Positions 21,990-33,089 of a DNA stretch of 64,000 nucleotides are shown here, one piece after another; within the stretch, counting starts at the first letter, position 1, and each line of letters starts with the position of its first letter. The notes under the pieces are model-generated. The model was not told the DNA's origin. It was given only the letters and a program-made list of their open reading frames with translations, and made no database searches. The stretch spans positions 10,677,860-10,741,859 of the forward strand of contig JARWIR010000023.1 in the NCBI GenBank assembly GCA_029959085.1. Reading direction: 5' to 3'. The stretch comes from Nemophila menziesii. Lineage: Eukaryota > Streptophyta > Magnoliopsida > Boraginales > Hydrophyllaceae. Both the position numbers and the translations under genes were made by a program.

Positions 21990-22180
21990 TCGGCCCAACC
22001 CATATTTTTTTTTTGATTTTACATTGGCTCATATACAAAGAATTTTATTCATAAACCCTAATAGTTTTCCATATTTCCACCCGTTGCCGTTTCTCTCTTC
22101 GTCTCTCATTCATTCTCAGCTAATTCGCCGTCTAACTTCAAATATTATTTTTCACTATTTGTTTAAAACAAATTAATTAT
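21990..22180 (+). promoter_or_regulatory. Plant promoter and leader with site II and telo-box motifs
   Basis: GGCCCA (21,992-21,997) is a site II element and AAACCCTA (22,053-22,060) is a telo box. The pair is typical of promoters of plant housekeeping and growth genes. A pyrimidine-rich leader with repeated TCTC follows (22,080-22,120). No start codon with coding potential lies close by, which fits a non-coding first exon followed by an intron. The WIYLD exon 3 kb downstream on the same strand is the best candidate gene. That assignment is inference. Confidence 0.5.
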
Positions 22181-22191
22181 ATTGGTATATG

Positions 22192-22196
<5 letters not shown>

Positions 22197-22239
<43 letters not shown>
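22197..22239. repeat. (AT)n microsatellite
   Basis: About 21 AT dinucleotides. The block C equivalent (36,866-36,896) is shorter. Confidence 0.95.
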
Positions 22240-22241
<2 letters not shown>

Positions 22242-23420
22242 CTACCTATCACCATAAAAAAAGGTAGGAATTTCTTAAATTTTAAGTATCTTTTTTATAT
22301 TTTATTAATACCTAATATATAGTGTATATATATAAATTTTTTTCTTAGCAATCAAATATATGTAAATTTTAATAGTCAATTTCATTGATATTTTTTAAAT
22401 TTTATATGATATATTTATTTTGAAATTAAATTTTATATGATATATTTTGAAATTATATTGCTCTAATTTTAATACATTATCACATATATTGGATAACAAT
22501 TTTTTTAATTTAAAGAAGAATGTATATTTTTATTATATATTTTATGAATTGTTCTAAATAAATTTATATATTTATATTTTTAATCTTTTTATATATATAA
22601 TTATTTTTATAATACATATTAATATTTTTTTTATCTCATTGTTCTTTTTATGTAGAGTCCTAATAAGTATACTATATTTATGTTCAAGTTTTACTTATTT
22701 TCATGAGTCTTGCTCATCACTATAACAAATATTAATTTAAGGAATTATTAATGCATGACTATTACATAAGTAGATTATATGTATTTTAATTTATCTATAT
22801 ATATCTTACAGGATAAGGTTGTTATAACTCGGTTGGATAACGAAGAAGAAAAATCTTGATTGTTGCTCATGACATTTCAAATAGGTAAACCCTTTATAAT
22901 TTTATTGTTTATGACATGAAAATAGGTGTGAGGTGTCCTTTTTAGATACATGGACTATGTTAGTGTTTATATTTTTCCCCAATTTAATGTAAAAGTAGAT
23001 TTAACCATTTTATGTACCATATGTACTTTTTTATTTCTAGTGTGACAAAGTCTACAATGCCATATTAATGTTTGAATCACATTATAAAACTACACGGTTC
23101 TACATATATAAAACACCATATAAATTATAAAACTAAAAAATAATATATTTTTTATTGATGAAAATAGAATAAAAACAATATTGGTCTTACAACCAAATGA
23201 AAATAATATTTGAAACAAAGTTTGGAATATAATAAAGCTTTAAAAGAATTATTTTTTATTAAGAAGCATCTTAATATGAATAGATTGTACAAATAATGTT
23301 GCAAGAATTGCTCCATTAACATTGTAAGGTTACAACTCCTTTCCTTAACCCTTTGAGGATCTTCAAATAATCAATGAATTACAAATTCAAAACTACTTCT
23401 AGTGTTTTAGAGTCATGTTA
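22240..23420. other. AT-rich presumed intron with one possible small exon
   Basis: A short stretch at about 22,811-22,884 lies between an ACAG acceptor-like site and a GTAAACC donor-like site, and is nearly identical in block C (37,461-37,534). It contains an in-frame stop in the obvious reading, so it may be untranslated. Nothing else is recognised. Confidence 0.3.
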
Positions 23421-23429
23421 AAGAATTAT

Positions 23430-24110
23430 AGATTCTAACGGAAGTATGAAAACATATTTTCATAGATGTTTTACCTTGTTTATGGTCTTCCAACGATTCT
23501 AGTAATTAAGGCTATTTCTCTTCAAATGATCCTTCTTCTTAAAGAGAGATCGATCACTATCATTAGGTTAAACGTTCTTCTTTTTAACCTTAGGCTTTCT
23601 CTAAGGTGTCATTAGCACAAGTGAATTTTTCTTCATCTTAAATTTTTCATTACATTTATCCTAACAAGTATTTCCAATCATCTACTCAAAATCAATAAAC
23701 TTTTCCGATGTTAGACAAGCCTTCAAAAGATTATTAACTCCTAAATATCACACAATATCATAGTTACATTAGAGTGAAAAAATAGCAAGATCAGAATATG
23801 TGATATCTCCTTTTTGAGTGAACACATCAACTTATAGTTTTTATATATGGTTATCTTCTTCAAAAGTGTTGTATAACATAATATTAAGTCTATATTTTGA
23901 ACATGAATAATTATTTAGATAGATGGTTTTTCGTAGTTCTACTATTTAAACCATATATCTTCATACGATGTTGAATTTCTATGTAATATCTATATCGCCT
24001 AGGATTATTTGAGGATGTTAGAGCCAATACATTCTACATAGTGCTTACAATAAACTCAAAGTATTGCAGTTAGAATAATGCTCTAAATAAAGGTGTGTAA
24101 AGGTTCAAAC
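23430..24110 (-). pseudogene. Fragment of a Ty1/copia gag
   Basis: The minus strand around 23,500-23,620 reads KPKVKKKNV followed by SLFKKKDHLKRN and an NRWKT tail. This is the wording of a copia gag zinc knuckle (CxxC, GH, C) in which the cysteines and the histidine spacing have decayed. Upstream pieces mention KNTC and NEKFKMKKNSL. No pol or LTR is attached. The fragment lies inside the 2,568 bp that block C has lost. Confidence 0.4.
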
Positions 24111-24786
24111 ATGTCATCCACCTGAAGCTTATTCTAATTGATGGATAGAATAATGTCTGTTTCGATATAAAAACAATTAATAGATTACCTAGTATGATTA
24201 ACCGCTTAGAACAATTAGACGAGCTATGTGACTAATCAAGTATTTTCTAATACTATTTTCTAATTATTGTATAGTTGGTTAATCCATTATATAAAACAAA
24301 AACCTTTACCCTACCAGTCCGCATATAACTAAGAAAACTAAAAAGGATTACTTAACTAAAGTTTGAATACATTCTATGAGTAACTAGGTGTTTTTATTTT
24401 CAAACCATGAATTATTATATTTTTTGTTAAAAAAATTAATTATTATTTTATATTGAAGAAAAATGTTAGTTATATTCAATTAATCTATTTTTCCATATAT
24501 TATGAATGTTTTATTATCAAAGTATTTGCATTAGTAAAATATATAATTTTAATAATATAATTAATAACATTCTAAATAAAATTCGCCTAAACTTTAACTA
24601 ATGGACTCTCGATTTACTTGATAACCTCATTTTTCCCTATTTAGTGTCACTTCTATATTTATGATTTTTCTGTGCGAAATATAAGTTTGAATAGCAAATT
24701 TAACTTGTTAAATGCTCATTCAACTTGTTTAATTAATTGTTGTTCTTATTAATATAGTCCTTTGAGATGTATTAGATGTGAAATAT

Positions 24787-24952
24787 TTATTGCATTTGTA
24801 CATATATATGACTTAGTTTTCATTTCTATAGTTTATTTTTTTGAGTTCTTTGCAAAATTGGTCTTCTATTTATTGCATTTGTACATATATATGACTTAGT
24901 TTTCATTTCTATAGTTTATTTTTTTGAGTTCTTTGCAAAATTGGTCTTCTAT
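24787..24952. repeat. Perfect 83-bp tandem duplication
   Basis: Two copies of a unit starting TATTGCATTTGTACATATAT and ending GGTCTTCTATT follow each other without a visible difference. In AT-rich non-coding DNA this means the duplication is recent. The segment is missing from block C, and B does not extend this far, so its age relative to the blocks cannot be judged. Confidence 0.9.
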
Positions 24953-25099
24953 TATGTGAAATATCAAAATAAAGCAGTGTTTTACATTAAGATTAACATT
25001 GCAAATATACCATCCATGGGGTATATTAGCTATATTTGGAACAACATACATTTTTTTTACTTCATGAATCACATGGGTTTTTTCTTACTTAATTTGTGT

Positions 25100-25330
25100 A
25101 TGCAAAATTCAGGTACCACACCAAACTATTGGACTTAAAATGTAATGGAAAGAGAACATAGCCTGCTAATTAAAAAGGCATGTCCTGCAATGAGGAAGTT
25201 AGGAATTGATGAAGAAACTGTGAATCCAGTTCTCAGGAAGCTCCTCAAAGAGTTCGATAATAACGCATCGAGGAAGAAAATAATCGAGATCTTATTAATG
25301 CAATATTTGATATTGTCGGCCAATTAGTTT
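25100..25330 (+). pseudogene. WIYLD-domain exon of a SUVR-type histone methyltransferase-like gene
   Basis: After an acceptor-like CAG (25,112) and an ATG at 25,145, the frame reads KKACPAMRKLGIDEETVNPV, then LRKLLKEFDNN. This is the conserved helical core of the plant WIYLD domain, found at the N-terminus of SUVR1/2/4 methyltransferases. The reading then shifts near 25,270; in another frame EEENNRDLINAIFD completes the domain. A two-base offset therefore breaks it. No pre-SET, SET or post-SET sequence was found downstream in the window. The annotated open frame of 60 codons is only the first half plus out-of-frame residues. The promoter-like region at 21,990-22,180 may have served this gene. 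Confidence 0.7.
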
Positions 25331-25439
25331 GCTCCTTGTAGTTATCATTTTTATTCCTTATTGTAAAAATTATAAAATAAGGGACAAAATTGTCAAAAAA
25401 GTAAAAGGACAATATATGCAAATCCCCCTTCTTTATTTT

Positions 25440-26110
25440 TCTCAATAAAGTTTTGTGATTTTTGGAAGTGTCACAAAACAGATGAAGAGCCTAGTGCGCG
25501 CCGATCACCCGTATCAGAGGTTGATGTAGTAGGAACTAGTGAAAAAAGAGAAATAAAAAGCGGTGATCGAGAAAATAAAGTCAAAACTCAAGTATTACTT
25601 GTATCCATCGACCAACGAATTAAACGAGCATCACGAGAACGTGCATGTGCAGCTTTCGTTACCGTATTTGCAGATTTGTTGCAAAATAATCACGATCTTT
25701 TGCCCATTTAATCAGAATTTGACAACTTAATCATAAAGGGTTCTCTCGAATGGGGAAAGCTTTGGAAAAAAAACTTATAGAGAGCGTTTTCATGACGGGC
25801 ACTTTGATCTTAAAATCATCCTTTAAGAAAATATTTGTTAGAGTTCGGTCCTACTTGGAAAGTCATTTATCGGTTTTTTCCATCCAGGTGAGATGGAGGA
25901 CGAAATAGTTGTGTTTCTTCAAGAAATCATGTCTTTTGACAATATATGGGATACAATTACATTATTAGCTTGAACGACCATTTTTTTGTCCTCAAGGTCT
26001 CTTTTGAAGCATACTACATAATTGACAGTTTATGTGAGAGCTTTATGAGGGATGCAAGCAAGCTTACATAAAAATATTTGACCAGGACACCAAGATCTTG
26101 AAACTACCAA
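25440..26110 (+). other. Possible exon remnants of unknown gene
   Basis: Plus-strand frames are open for unusual lengths in a less AT-rich stretch: EEPSARRSPVSEVDVVGTSE, then a stretch with RIKRASRERACAAFVTVFAD ending DLLPI at a stop near 25,710, and FLQEIMSFDNIWDTITLL near 25,950. I do not recognise a family. They follow the WIYLD exon on the same strand, so they could be its diverged downstream exons. Confidence 0.25.
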
Positions 26111-26136
26111 AAACCGAGTAAACCTCTCAATACAAA

Positions 26137-26316
26137 ATGGCTGATGAGTCTACTTTAGAAGAAGATGTGATTTATGGAGTTAAGGAAGGGTGTAAAGAGT
26201 ACATAAAGAGATTCTTGGCTGCAATTCCGACCAGGGAACTGCTGACTGATGTCAAGAAAGGGAAGACACCATTAATAGCGATTCATCAAAGGTTGTACAT
26301 TGATTTGTGGAGGTAA
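26137..26316 (+). CDS. Unknown 59-residue open frame, also open in block C
   Basis: ATG in a good plant context (AAAATGG) starts MADESTLEEDVIYG and ends at TAA 26,316. The product is charged, with KEYIKRFLAAIPTRELLTDV in the middle. The block C copy (38,221-38,400) has the same start, stop and length, with few changes including Glu to Asp. About 70 bp covering the central motif is repeated 133 bp downstream (26,324-26,390) in decayed form, reading CKEYIERFLLAILTREL. A CAG/GTAAGG donor-like site at 26,553/26,554 suggests a further exon ends there. I cannot name the family. It could be a real small gene, an exon of a larger lost gene, or chance conservation between young copies. Confidence 0.35.
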   Translation: MADESTLEEDVIYGVKEGCKEYIKRFLAAIPTRELLTDVKKGKTPLIAIHQRLYIDLWR

Positions 26317-26399
26317 TCAATCGTGTAAAGAGTACATAGAGAGATTCTTGCTTGCGATTCTGACAAGGGAATTGCAGGCTGATTTTCATTTTACCAAAT

Positions 26400-27575
26400 C
26401 ACAACTACCTGCCACATTAGATTTACCTTCCTAGAGTTATCTTCCTCCTTGGATAATTCCTTTATATAAGACAAGCTACCTCTTACGATAGAATGAAATT
26501 CTAAGAGAAAGGGTTTGTATGGTGCAGGACCAACGAATTCTCAATCTGCAGGTAAGGTATCTATACTATATTGCTTTCATAATTATTTTTAGAGTGAAAT
26601 GCAGATCATTAAGATAATGTTTTTTGCATATTTATTAATATTGAATCGATGTAAAAAGACAACAATATATTCTCCATGGATCAATATTCTTTGGAATCAA
26701 TTTGTTTTTATTTGCCTTATTCTGTCTTCTAATCACTTATTGATACTTATTTAAGAACAAAAAAGAAGAAATGATAGGATAGGCATGCATCAATAAGAGA
26801 ATATTTTGCACATATAGGTAAATAATGTTAAAAAGAAAAAACTGTTCTTCAATTTGAATGAATTTGTTATTATTTTTGACTTGATTTATCTGACTACTTA
26901 TTTTGCCATATTTATTCAGGAGATAAACTAAAAAAATTCATGGAATAGGCAAATTTTAAAGATAAACTTTTGATGGATATTTTGTATCAACTGTGTATAT
27001 GGTTTGTTGAGTCGAGGATTTGTAGTAACTTGAAACATTTTGGCTGTAGCATATAAGCTACTAAAACTAGATTTACATTTCTTATAAGAATTTAAATTGT
27101 TACAAATTTATTCCAAAGTTATGTATTTTGTTGTTAATCAGATATGATTAGAGTGATAAAATTAATTGATTTGATTTAAATTCTCGATTATTTTCTCAAA
27201 TAGTTTCCGAGTATTTGCGTTGTTTATTTATTATGATAATATGTGGTAAGTTGGTGCCTTGTTGTTAAGAAACTTTCAATTTTATATCACTATATTCTTT
27301 AACTTTTAAAAAAAAAAAACAATCTCTATTCTTAAATAGGTATTCAACATCGTAGAAAAGGTTATTCAACCCAAAGGGTTTTTTAATTTATTTTTAGACA
27401 AGAAATTCATAAAGATCATTTTTTAATTATTGAATTGCAAAAGAATCCAAATAATTTAGTTAAATAAAGATAAAACATAATTGACAAATAAAAATTATTG
27501 AACACTATCGACGTGTCATTAATATCTTTGGTTGTGTGACTGAACACGTCTAATCAGTGACACTGATTATGATAT
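26400..27575. other. AT-rich spacer with a possible exon end
   Basis: The stretch up to 26,553 ends in a strong donor-like CAG/GTAAGG, and an acceptor-like TTATTCAG occurs at 26,913-26,920. No protein family is recognised. The rest is AT-rich without signals. Block C carries all of it (about 38,480-39,650). Confidence 0.3.
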
Positions 27576-27579
27576 ACAG

Positions 27580-28800
27580 ACCAACAAAAATTGCATTAGC
27601 ACTGATGATAGGCTAGACCATACTCCACAGAGTATGACTACCATAGACTTCTTCTACTACTCGAACATACTTCATAGAGCATGACGACCGTATACTTCTT
27701 CTACTACTAGAGGAGGGGAGGTTATCAATGTAACTACATATTCCACTTTCCCTAGTCAAACATCTAAACTCGGCGCTATATCTCATAATTAATTACATGC
27801 ACTTGAGAACTAAAAACGGAAAGAGTAAGGAGCAAAGAAGCTCAGCCGAATGCCATAATCTTGTGATTTGAGCCTTTGACCTTTGATTTATATTACACAC
27901 CTTACCCACTTTCCATCTCATACTTCACAAAGAATGACGATCATATCTATCCCTCGCCCAGTTAAACAATTTACATCATTCTTAACAGCTAATAGAGCAT
28001 ACAAATTCACGCTATCAGAATGCTCGACTCAATGACTCGGTCTGAGAGCACAAACACAACTCCAAATAAGTAAAAGTTTCAACAAATGTGGTGGATGAGG
28101 AATGTATACGGTGAATCATAGTAATAACGACGTAACTTGCTCTCAATCACTTCCAAAGATCTTTATCTCGCTCACCTAGTGTCTTGTTGTTTCGCTGAGT
28201 CTTTCCTGAAACCAGGCAAAATGTTAGGCCCAAAGAAAGGTGCCTTCTTGATATCACTCTAACGCCTAATATTAAATTTTTGCTATCGGGGATTACTTAA
28301 CCTTAGAGGAACTAAGCAGATTTATACCGACTATATAATAACCAAATCCAATATAGGGAAAGAAGATTATGGCGTATCTAGAGTGTACAAAATTCTTTTA
28401 TGAAATAGGGTATTTATAAAGCTCGAAGATGCACGCAAAGAACTAGTATGGTGCACAATATTAGGAGAGGATGAGTGCACACTATAGGCTATCATGGAGT
28501 CTGGCCAACCGGGCAGAGAATTGTATAGTACTGAGCGCATACACTTAAGTATGACCTAGGAAGACAAGGGATGTCTATCCTGGGAAGATTTTAACACTCT
28601 TATTCCCTTACGAAGACGTTCCTTTCCCTCAACCCCCTTACACATCTCGTTCGTTCGGTCCTCCCAAGTTTTTTCAGGCATCGATGTTATATTTTCGTTT
28701 ATCGATACCCTTTTTGAATTTGTTCGATCCATATCCCTTGTCTAGATATTACCAAAAGGAATTTATTACCTCTTTCAGTTTTACACTGATACAAGGTTAG
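27580..28800. repeat. Non-coding, less AT-rich repeat, LTR-like
   Basis: Composition changes sharply at about 27,580. A 47-bp imperfect tandem pair with CTTCTTCTACTACT lies at 27,621-27,715. Later parts resemble 13,400-14,480. Bases up to 28,321 recur in block C (ending at 40,400), whereas 28,322-28,800 occur only here. No coding sequence is seen. It is probably an LTR or a small non-autonomous LTR element. Confidence 0.4.
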
Positions 28801-29009
28801 ATCGACTATTTAATCTTCTTGGCACGTCTTTTCTATTGTCTATTGTAACATTCATTGTATTCCGATATAAATATTTTATAACCTATCCTTTAATGAGGTA
28901 TTATTCATTTGAGTATCGAATTATATTAAACTACAATTAGTTTTATATCGATTTTAATATTTTAGAATATTATTTTTTCATTTTAACACATATAATTAGA
29001 GTGGAGAAT

Positions 29010-29790
29010 GCTTATTTTTTATACAAATAACTAACCATGTTTCTAAAATATTTATTGAATAATGAAACTTCAAAATATCCACATACACATACTCAGTATC
29101 TAATGAACCAAAGAATACATAATCTCTATAGTCAAATCTTTTGGAACCCAGGTTTCAGCTTCCTCAATAGTATGAACGCTTGTTTCTTCAAAGAGATAAG
29201 AATAATAGTAATCCAGAAAACATGTTTGTATATTTGACTCATGTTCTTTCTAAACCCCATTGTTAACTTTAATGGGTAGAATCTTTATTGCCACTTCTTC
29301 TTTGTTGTATGGCCACAAATGAGAATTTCGTATTTTTATCTCCATGTTAAGCCAACGTTGTTGTATTCTATCTACCCAATATTTTTTGTCACACTCATAT
29401 GTTCGTTTTTACTAGACTCTGACATGCCCTTCCTCTAACTGGATGTTAAAAGTTGGTATTTTGTTCACACTTTTAGTAACTTATTCCTGAAGTTTTTTAA
29501 TAAAGATCTCCTGGTTTTTGATTGTTTTTCAGCTCTATATATTAAGAGCTCTTGTCCAAGAAAACCTCCAATGATATTTGTGTTCTGGGTACGCCCCATG
29601 AAATTACCTCTGTGCATTGTTTGTATTCCATCCAAGAAGATTAAAATCTAAACATGTGTTTTCCTTGTGTCATGGATGGATCGTATTGGAGAATTAGTTG
29701 TGAGTGATCAGATTCTATTTCAAGTGGGATAACCACATACGAAGCAAATGTACAATCAAGTTTTTCCTTGACAAGGTCACTATATGTCAA
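29010..29790 (-). pseudogene. LINE (L1-type non-LTR retrotransposon) fragment
   Basis: The minus strand reads EIESDHSQLILQYDPSMTQG then KHMFRF and SSWMEY (about 29,620-29,730). This is the end of an L1 endonuclease domain, with its SDH motif, followed by the FRFENMW-like linker. About 300 bp on comes LAXHGDKNTKF (about 29,330-29,360), the signature just before the reverse transcriptase, and then a decayed start of that domain. Many stops and frame changes. The RT catalytic FADD box is not present. Confidence 0.6.
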
Positions 29791-29939
29791 TTAGTTAGTC
29801 CAAGTATAGAAACACCCATAAGAGTGTAAATCGTTTAGGCTATTATTATGTAAAAATCTTTAATTCCAATATATTGTTTATATTGGCACCTGTATTTATT
29901 GTTAAAGTTCAAAATATCATTAAAATCACCTGTAGAGAT

Positions 29940-30461
29940 GCAAGAAGCTCAATTTGTATCTTATTAAAATTGATGCATGGTACAATACTTAATGTATCAA
30001 ATAAACAAGAAGATCAAAATTATAAAGTCCCTAATAGTCAGGTATTTTCTATTTTGTGTTGTTGAGTTAATTCGCACTATAGTCGATTATTATCAATGCG
30101 TATATATAGCAATCTAGGAGTGTTCCACTAATTATATATCAAGCAAAAAGTACAATGAAAGTGTATAAATATATCCAATATGTTGTATAGTGTAATATTT
30201 GTATGATAATCAAAATGCGTCGAAGTTTAACATACTTTAGATTTTCCTATAAAGAAACTTTCATACATCTTTATAAGAAATGTAGATATATATATATTAA
30301 AAATTAATGTATTTTTTGAAATAAATTATTACTCATTTCTCAAACTAATGAGTTTTTTACCTATATGTCAAAACATGGATTATCCAAGTTTAATTTATAT
30401 CTATCTTAGTTTATTTGATCTAGGGCAAATCTAATATAAATATATTGGTTTAGATTAGAAA

Positions 30462-30512
<51 letters not shown>

Positions 30513-31810
30513 GTTTATTATTAATATGAAGTAATTATCCAATGATAAAATATAATTTAAAATATTGAACAAGATGAATAAGCTTGTAGGTGTTCGACCA
30601 TCTAGAATCACCTTCAAGTTAGTAATAACTAATCTAAATAATTAGTAATCAGAATGGCTTCTAAAAACTTATTAAAAAATAATAGAGATAACAACTCATG
30701 CACAAGAACCATTCTCAATTTAAGGTAACGATCGTCAAAATTGTTCCAAGAATCTTGTAATAATAAGTTATGATAGAAAGTGAGTTATTAAAGATAATTA
30801 AAGAATTATAGTGAAATATATATAATATTAAATAAGAAACAATAAATATTATATAAACACAATATAATGTATTCATATCAAATGTGGGCATTTAAGAAAG
30901 AGATGTGTTTATATACAATATTGTACTTTATAATGTAAATAAATACTTTCATAGTGAATTCTTATCTTATCATAACTAATTCATGGTAAAATACTTAATT
31001 TATAAAATAACTAAGAAAATCAAAATAATATAATCCCTCAATACTCAAGTGTTGTTTATTTTGTTTGGTTGAGTTATATCATAATATAATCTATTATTAT
31101 AAATATATATATATATCAATCTACGTGTATAATCATCATATATCAAATATATGAAAGTGTATAAATATAATACAAGATGCCATTCTGTGTACTAAAATTT
31201 AAACAAGAGAGTCTAATTTCGTCATTTTTTGCATTTCTATGAAAACCTAATACTAAAAAAGTTACAACAAGGGTAATATCTCGACATCTTTTATACATAT
31301 TTTTAAATATAAGTTTCAAGATGCTTCAAAGTTGAACAGACTTTGGATCATTCTATTACGTAACGCCCATACATCTTTATTAGACTCGTAGATATAGAGT
31401 TGAAAATAATGTATGTTTTGGAAAAACTATATCTAATTTATCAAACCTTAACTGTCTTTTCTATTTATAATGTGACTCACTAATGAGTTTTTAACTTGTA
31501 TGTCAAAACTTGGATTATCGAAGTTCAAAAAATTTATGTCTTTGTCTCTTTAATATAGGGTTTATCCAATATTAAAAAATTAGTTTAGATAAGAAAATTA
31601 ATAAAATATATTTTATGTTTATTATTAATAATTAGTAATTATCTAATACAAAATAAAATTTAAAATATCAAACAAGATGAATATACTTTTATGTGTGCGA
31701 CCACATAGAATCACCAACAAGACGGTAACAATTTCTCCAAATAATTATTAATCAAATTGGCATCGAACAACTCATTAAAACATTAATAATTTAAATTGAA
31801 CCTTTATGCA
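29940..31810. repeat. Diverged direct duplication with about 1-kb period
   Basis: Landmarks recur in order. A GCATGG..AATACTTAAT region is at 29,974 and 30,981. The phrase TATGTCAAAAC then TGGATTATC is at about 30,365 and 31,500. GACCA..TAGAATCACC is at 30,597 and 31,709. The two halves differ widely, so the duplication is much older than the A/B/C copies. No coding frame is recognised in either half. Confidence 0.65.
30464..30507. repeat. (AT)n microsatellite
   Basis: A run of about 20 AT dinucleotides inside the first half of the 1-kb duplication; the second half has no matching run at that place. Confidence 0.9.
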
Positions 31811-32292
31811 AAACCTCGTTAAGTGTAACATATGTACTCCATATATAACAATAGCTCTGAATTATCTAGTAATAGGGAACAAAAGACAAATCCCATTAAA
31901 TAATTTATTTATTATTCAGCTATTGATAACACTTCCATGTATAGTATAATAAATATACACAATAAAATTTCATAATATAAATTTTGTTAGTTGTAAAACG
32001 CTCATATAACTATTGTCGCAAGTCTAAAGTAATGATGTAGACCTTGTAGTTACTTGAGGACAATATAAATGTTCAGTTAAACTTATAGGTTAAAGTATGA
32101 AATTTATCTTTTACTTTTTTTCATATTGCTGTGATTTTTTAAAGGAAAAAAGAAATTTGATTAAGTATAATGAACATTACCGTATTTGGTTACTTATTGT
32201 GGAAGAAACACATAACTCTTGACCATACATTTAATTATTATTAATTGTTTAGAAATTATTACTAATAAGATGTTTTAGTTTATTTATCAGTG

Positions 32293-33089
32293 ATGAAAAT
32301 ATTTTTTAAAAAGATACAACCTAAAATTCAAGAGATCACCATCACGGTTGCCGAGTCTAGTGAGTTTCCTTCTATTAAGGTACGACATAACGAAACAGAT
32401 TTAGAAGATAATTTTCATTCAGATCTGATTTGAACAAAAAGATATTAGATTACTTTTAATCAATCTCAGTTTATGCAATTGGAGTTTAATCCTAATTATT
32501 GAGAAAATATTTGAAGAATATATTTATGAAATGGTCTGAATCAACCATTTGTAGGAAAATTTAAACCAAAAGAATATGGTAAATAATTGTGCCGCTTTTA
32601 CCCAATTTGGTACGAGAAACATGGTACCTTATTTGTATATAGTCTTGCGACAAATAAAACTTATTTCTTGCATTGTTATCTTTGTCGATCAGATAATAAT
32701 GATCATCAAGGGGATGATTGGTTTGTCATGGGTGAAATTTATAATTAGAAACATGCACTTGAGTGATTTATGCGCCATGAAAGGAAAGAATGTAGTGTCC
32801 ATAATGAAGTGGTATTAAAGTGTACTTATACAATGAGACAAGATGATCATATTTATGTTGCCTTTATTGGACAATCTAATGAAGTGCGATGGTGTTGATT
32901 ATCTTTTATGACTAAGGTTATCTCTTCATGGGAAGGATGAATTAGATGGTTTGAACAACCAAGTTAATTATCTCCAACATGTACACTTTTGAGCGGAAGA
33001 TCGCGAAAAAGTAAAGATAGTAACTTTCTAAATGCTCTTGGAAATTTTCAACTTGTTTCACCCATTGTATAAAAGGATATTATAAAATG
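32293..33089 (+). pseudogene. hAT transposase remnant, block C copy
   Basis: Equivalent of 16,875-17,671, with the same decayed TTF-finger wording (YLCRSDNNDHQGDDWFV). One A stop is absent here: the piece reads VRHNETDLEDN, where A and B have a stop, so this copy has the less damaged N-terminus. Other stops remain, including one in place of the Arg of ALERFMRH. Confidence 0.6.

Noticed and set aside
29874..30065. 63-codon plus-strand frame
   Set aside because: Falls in the diverged 1-kb duplication; the partner copy is full of stops and no family is recognised.
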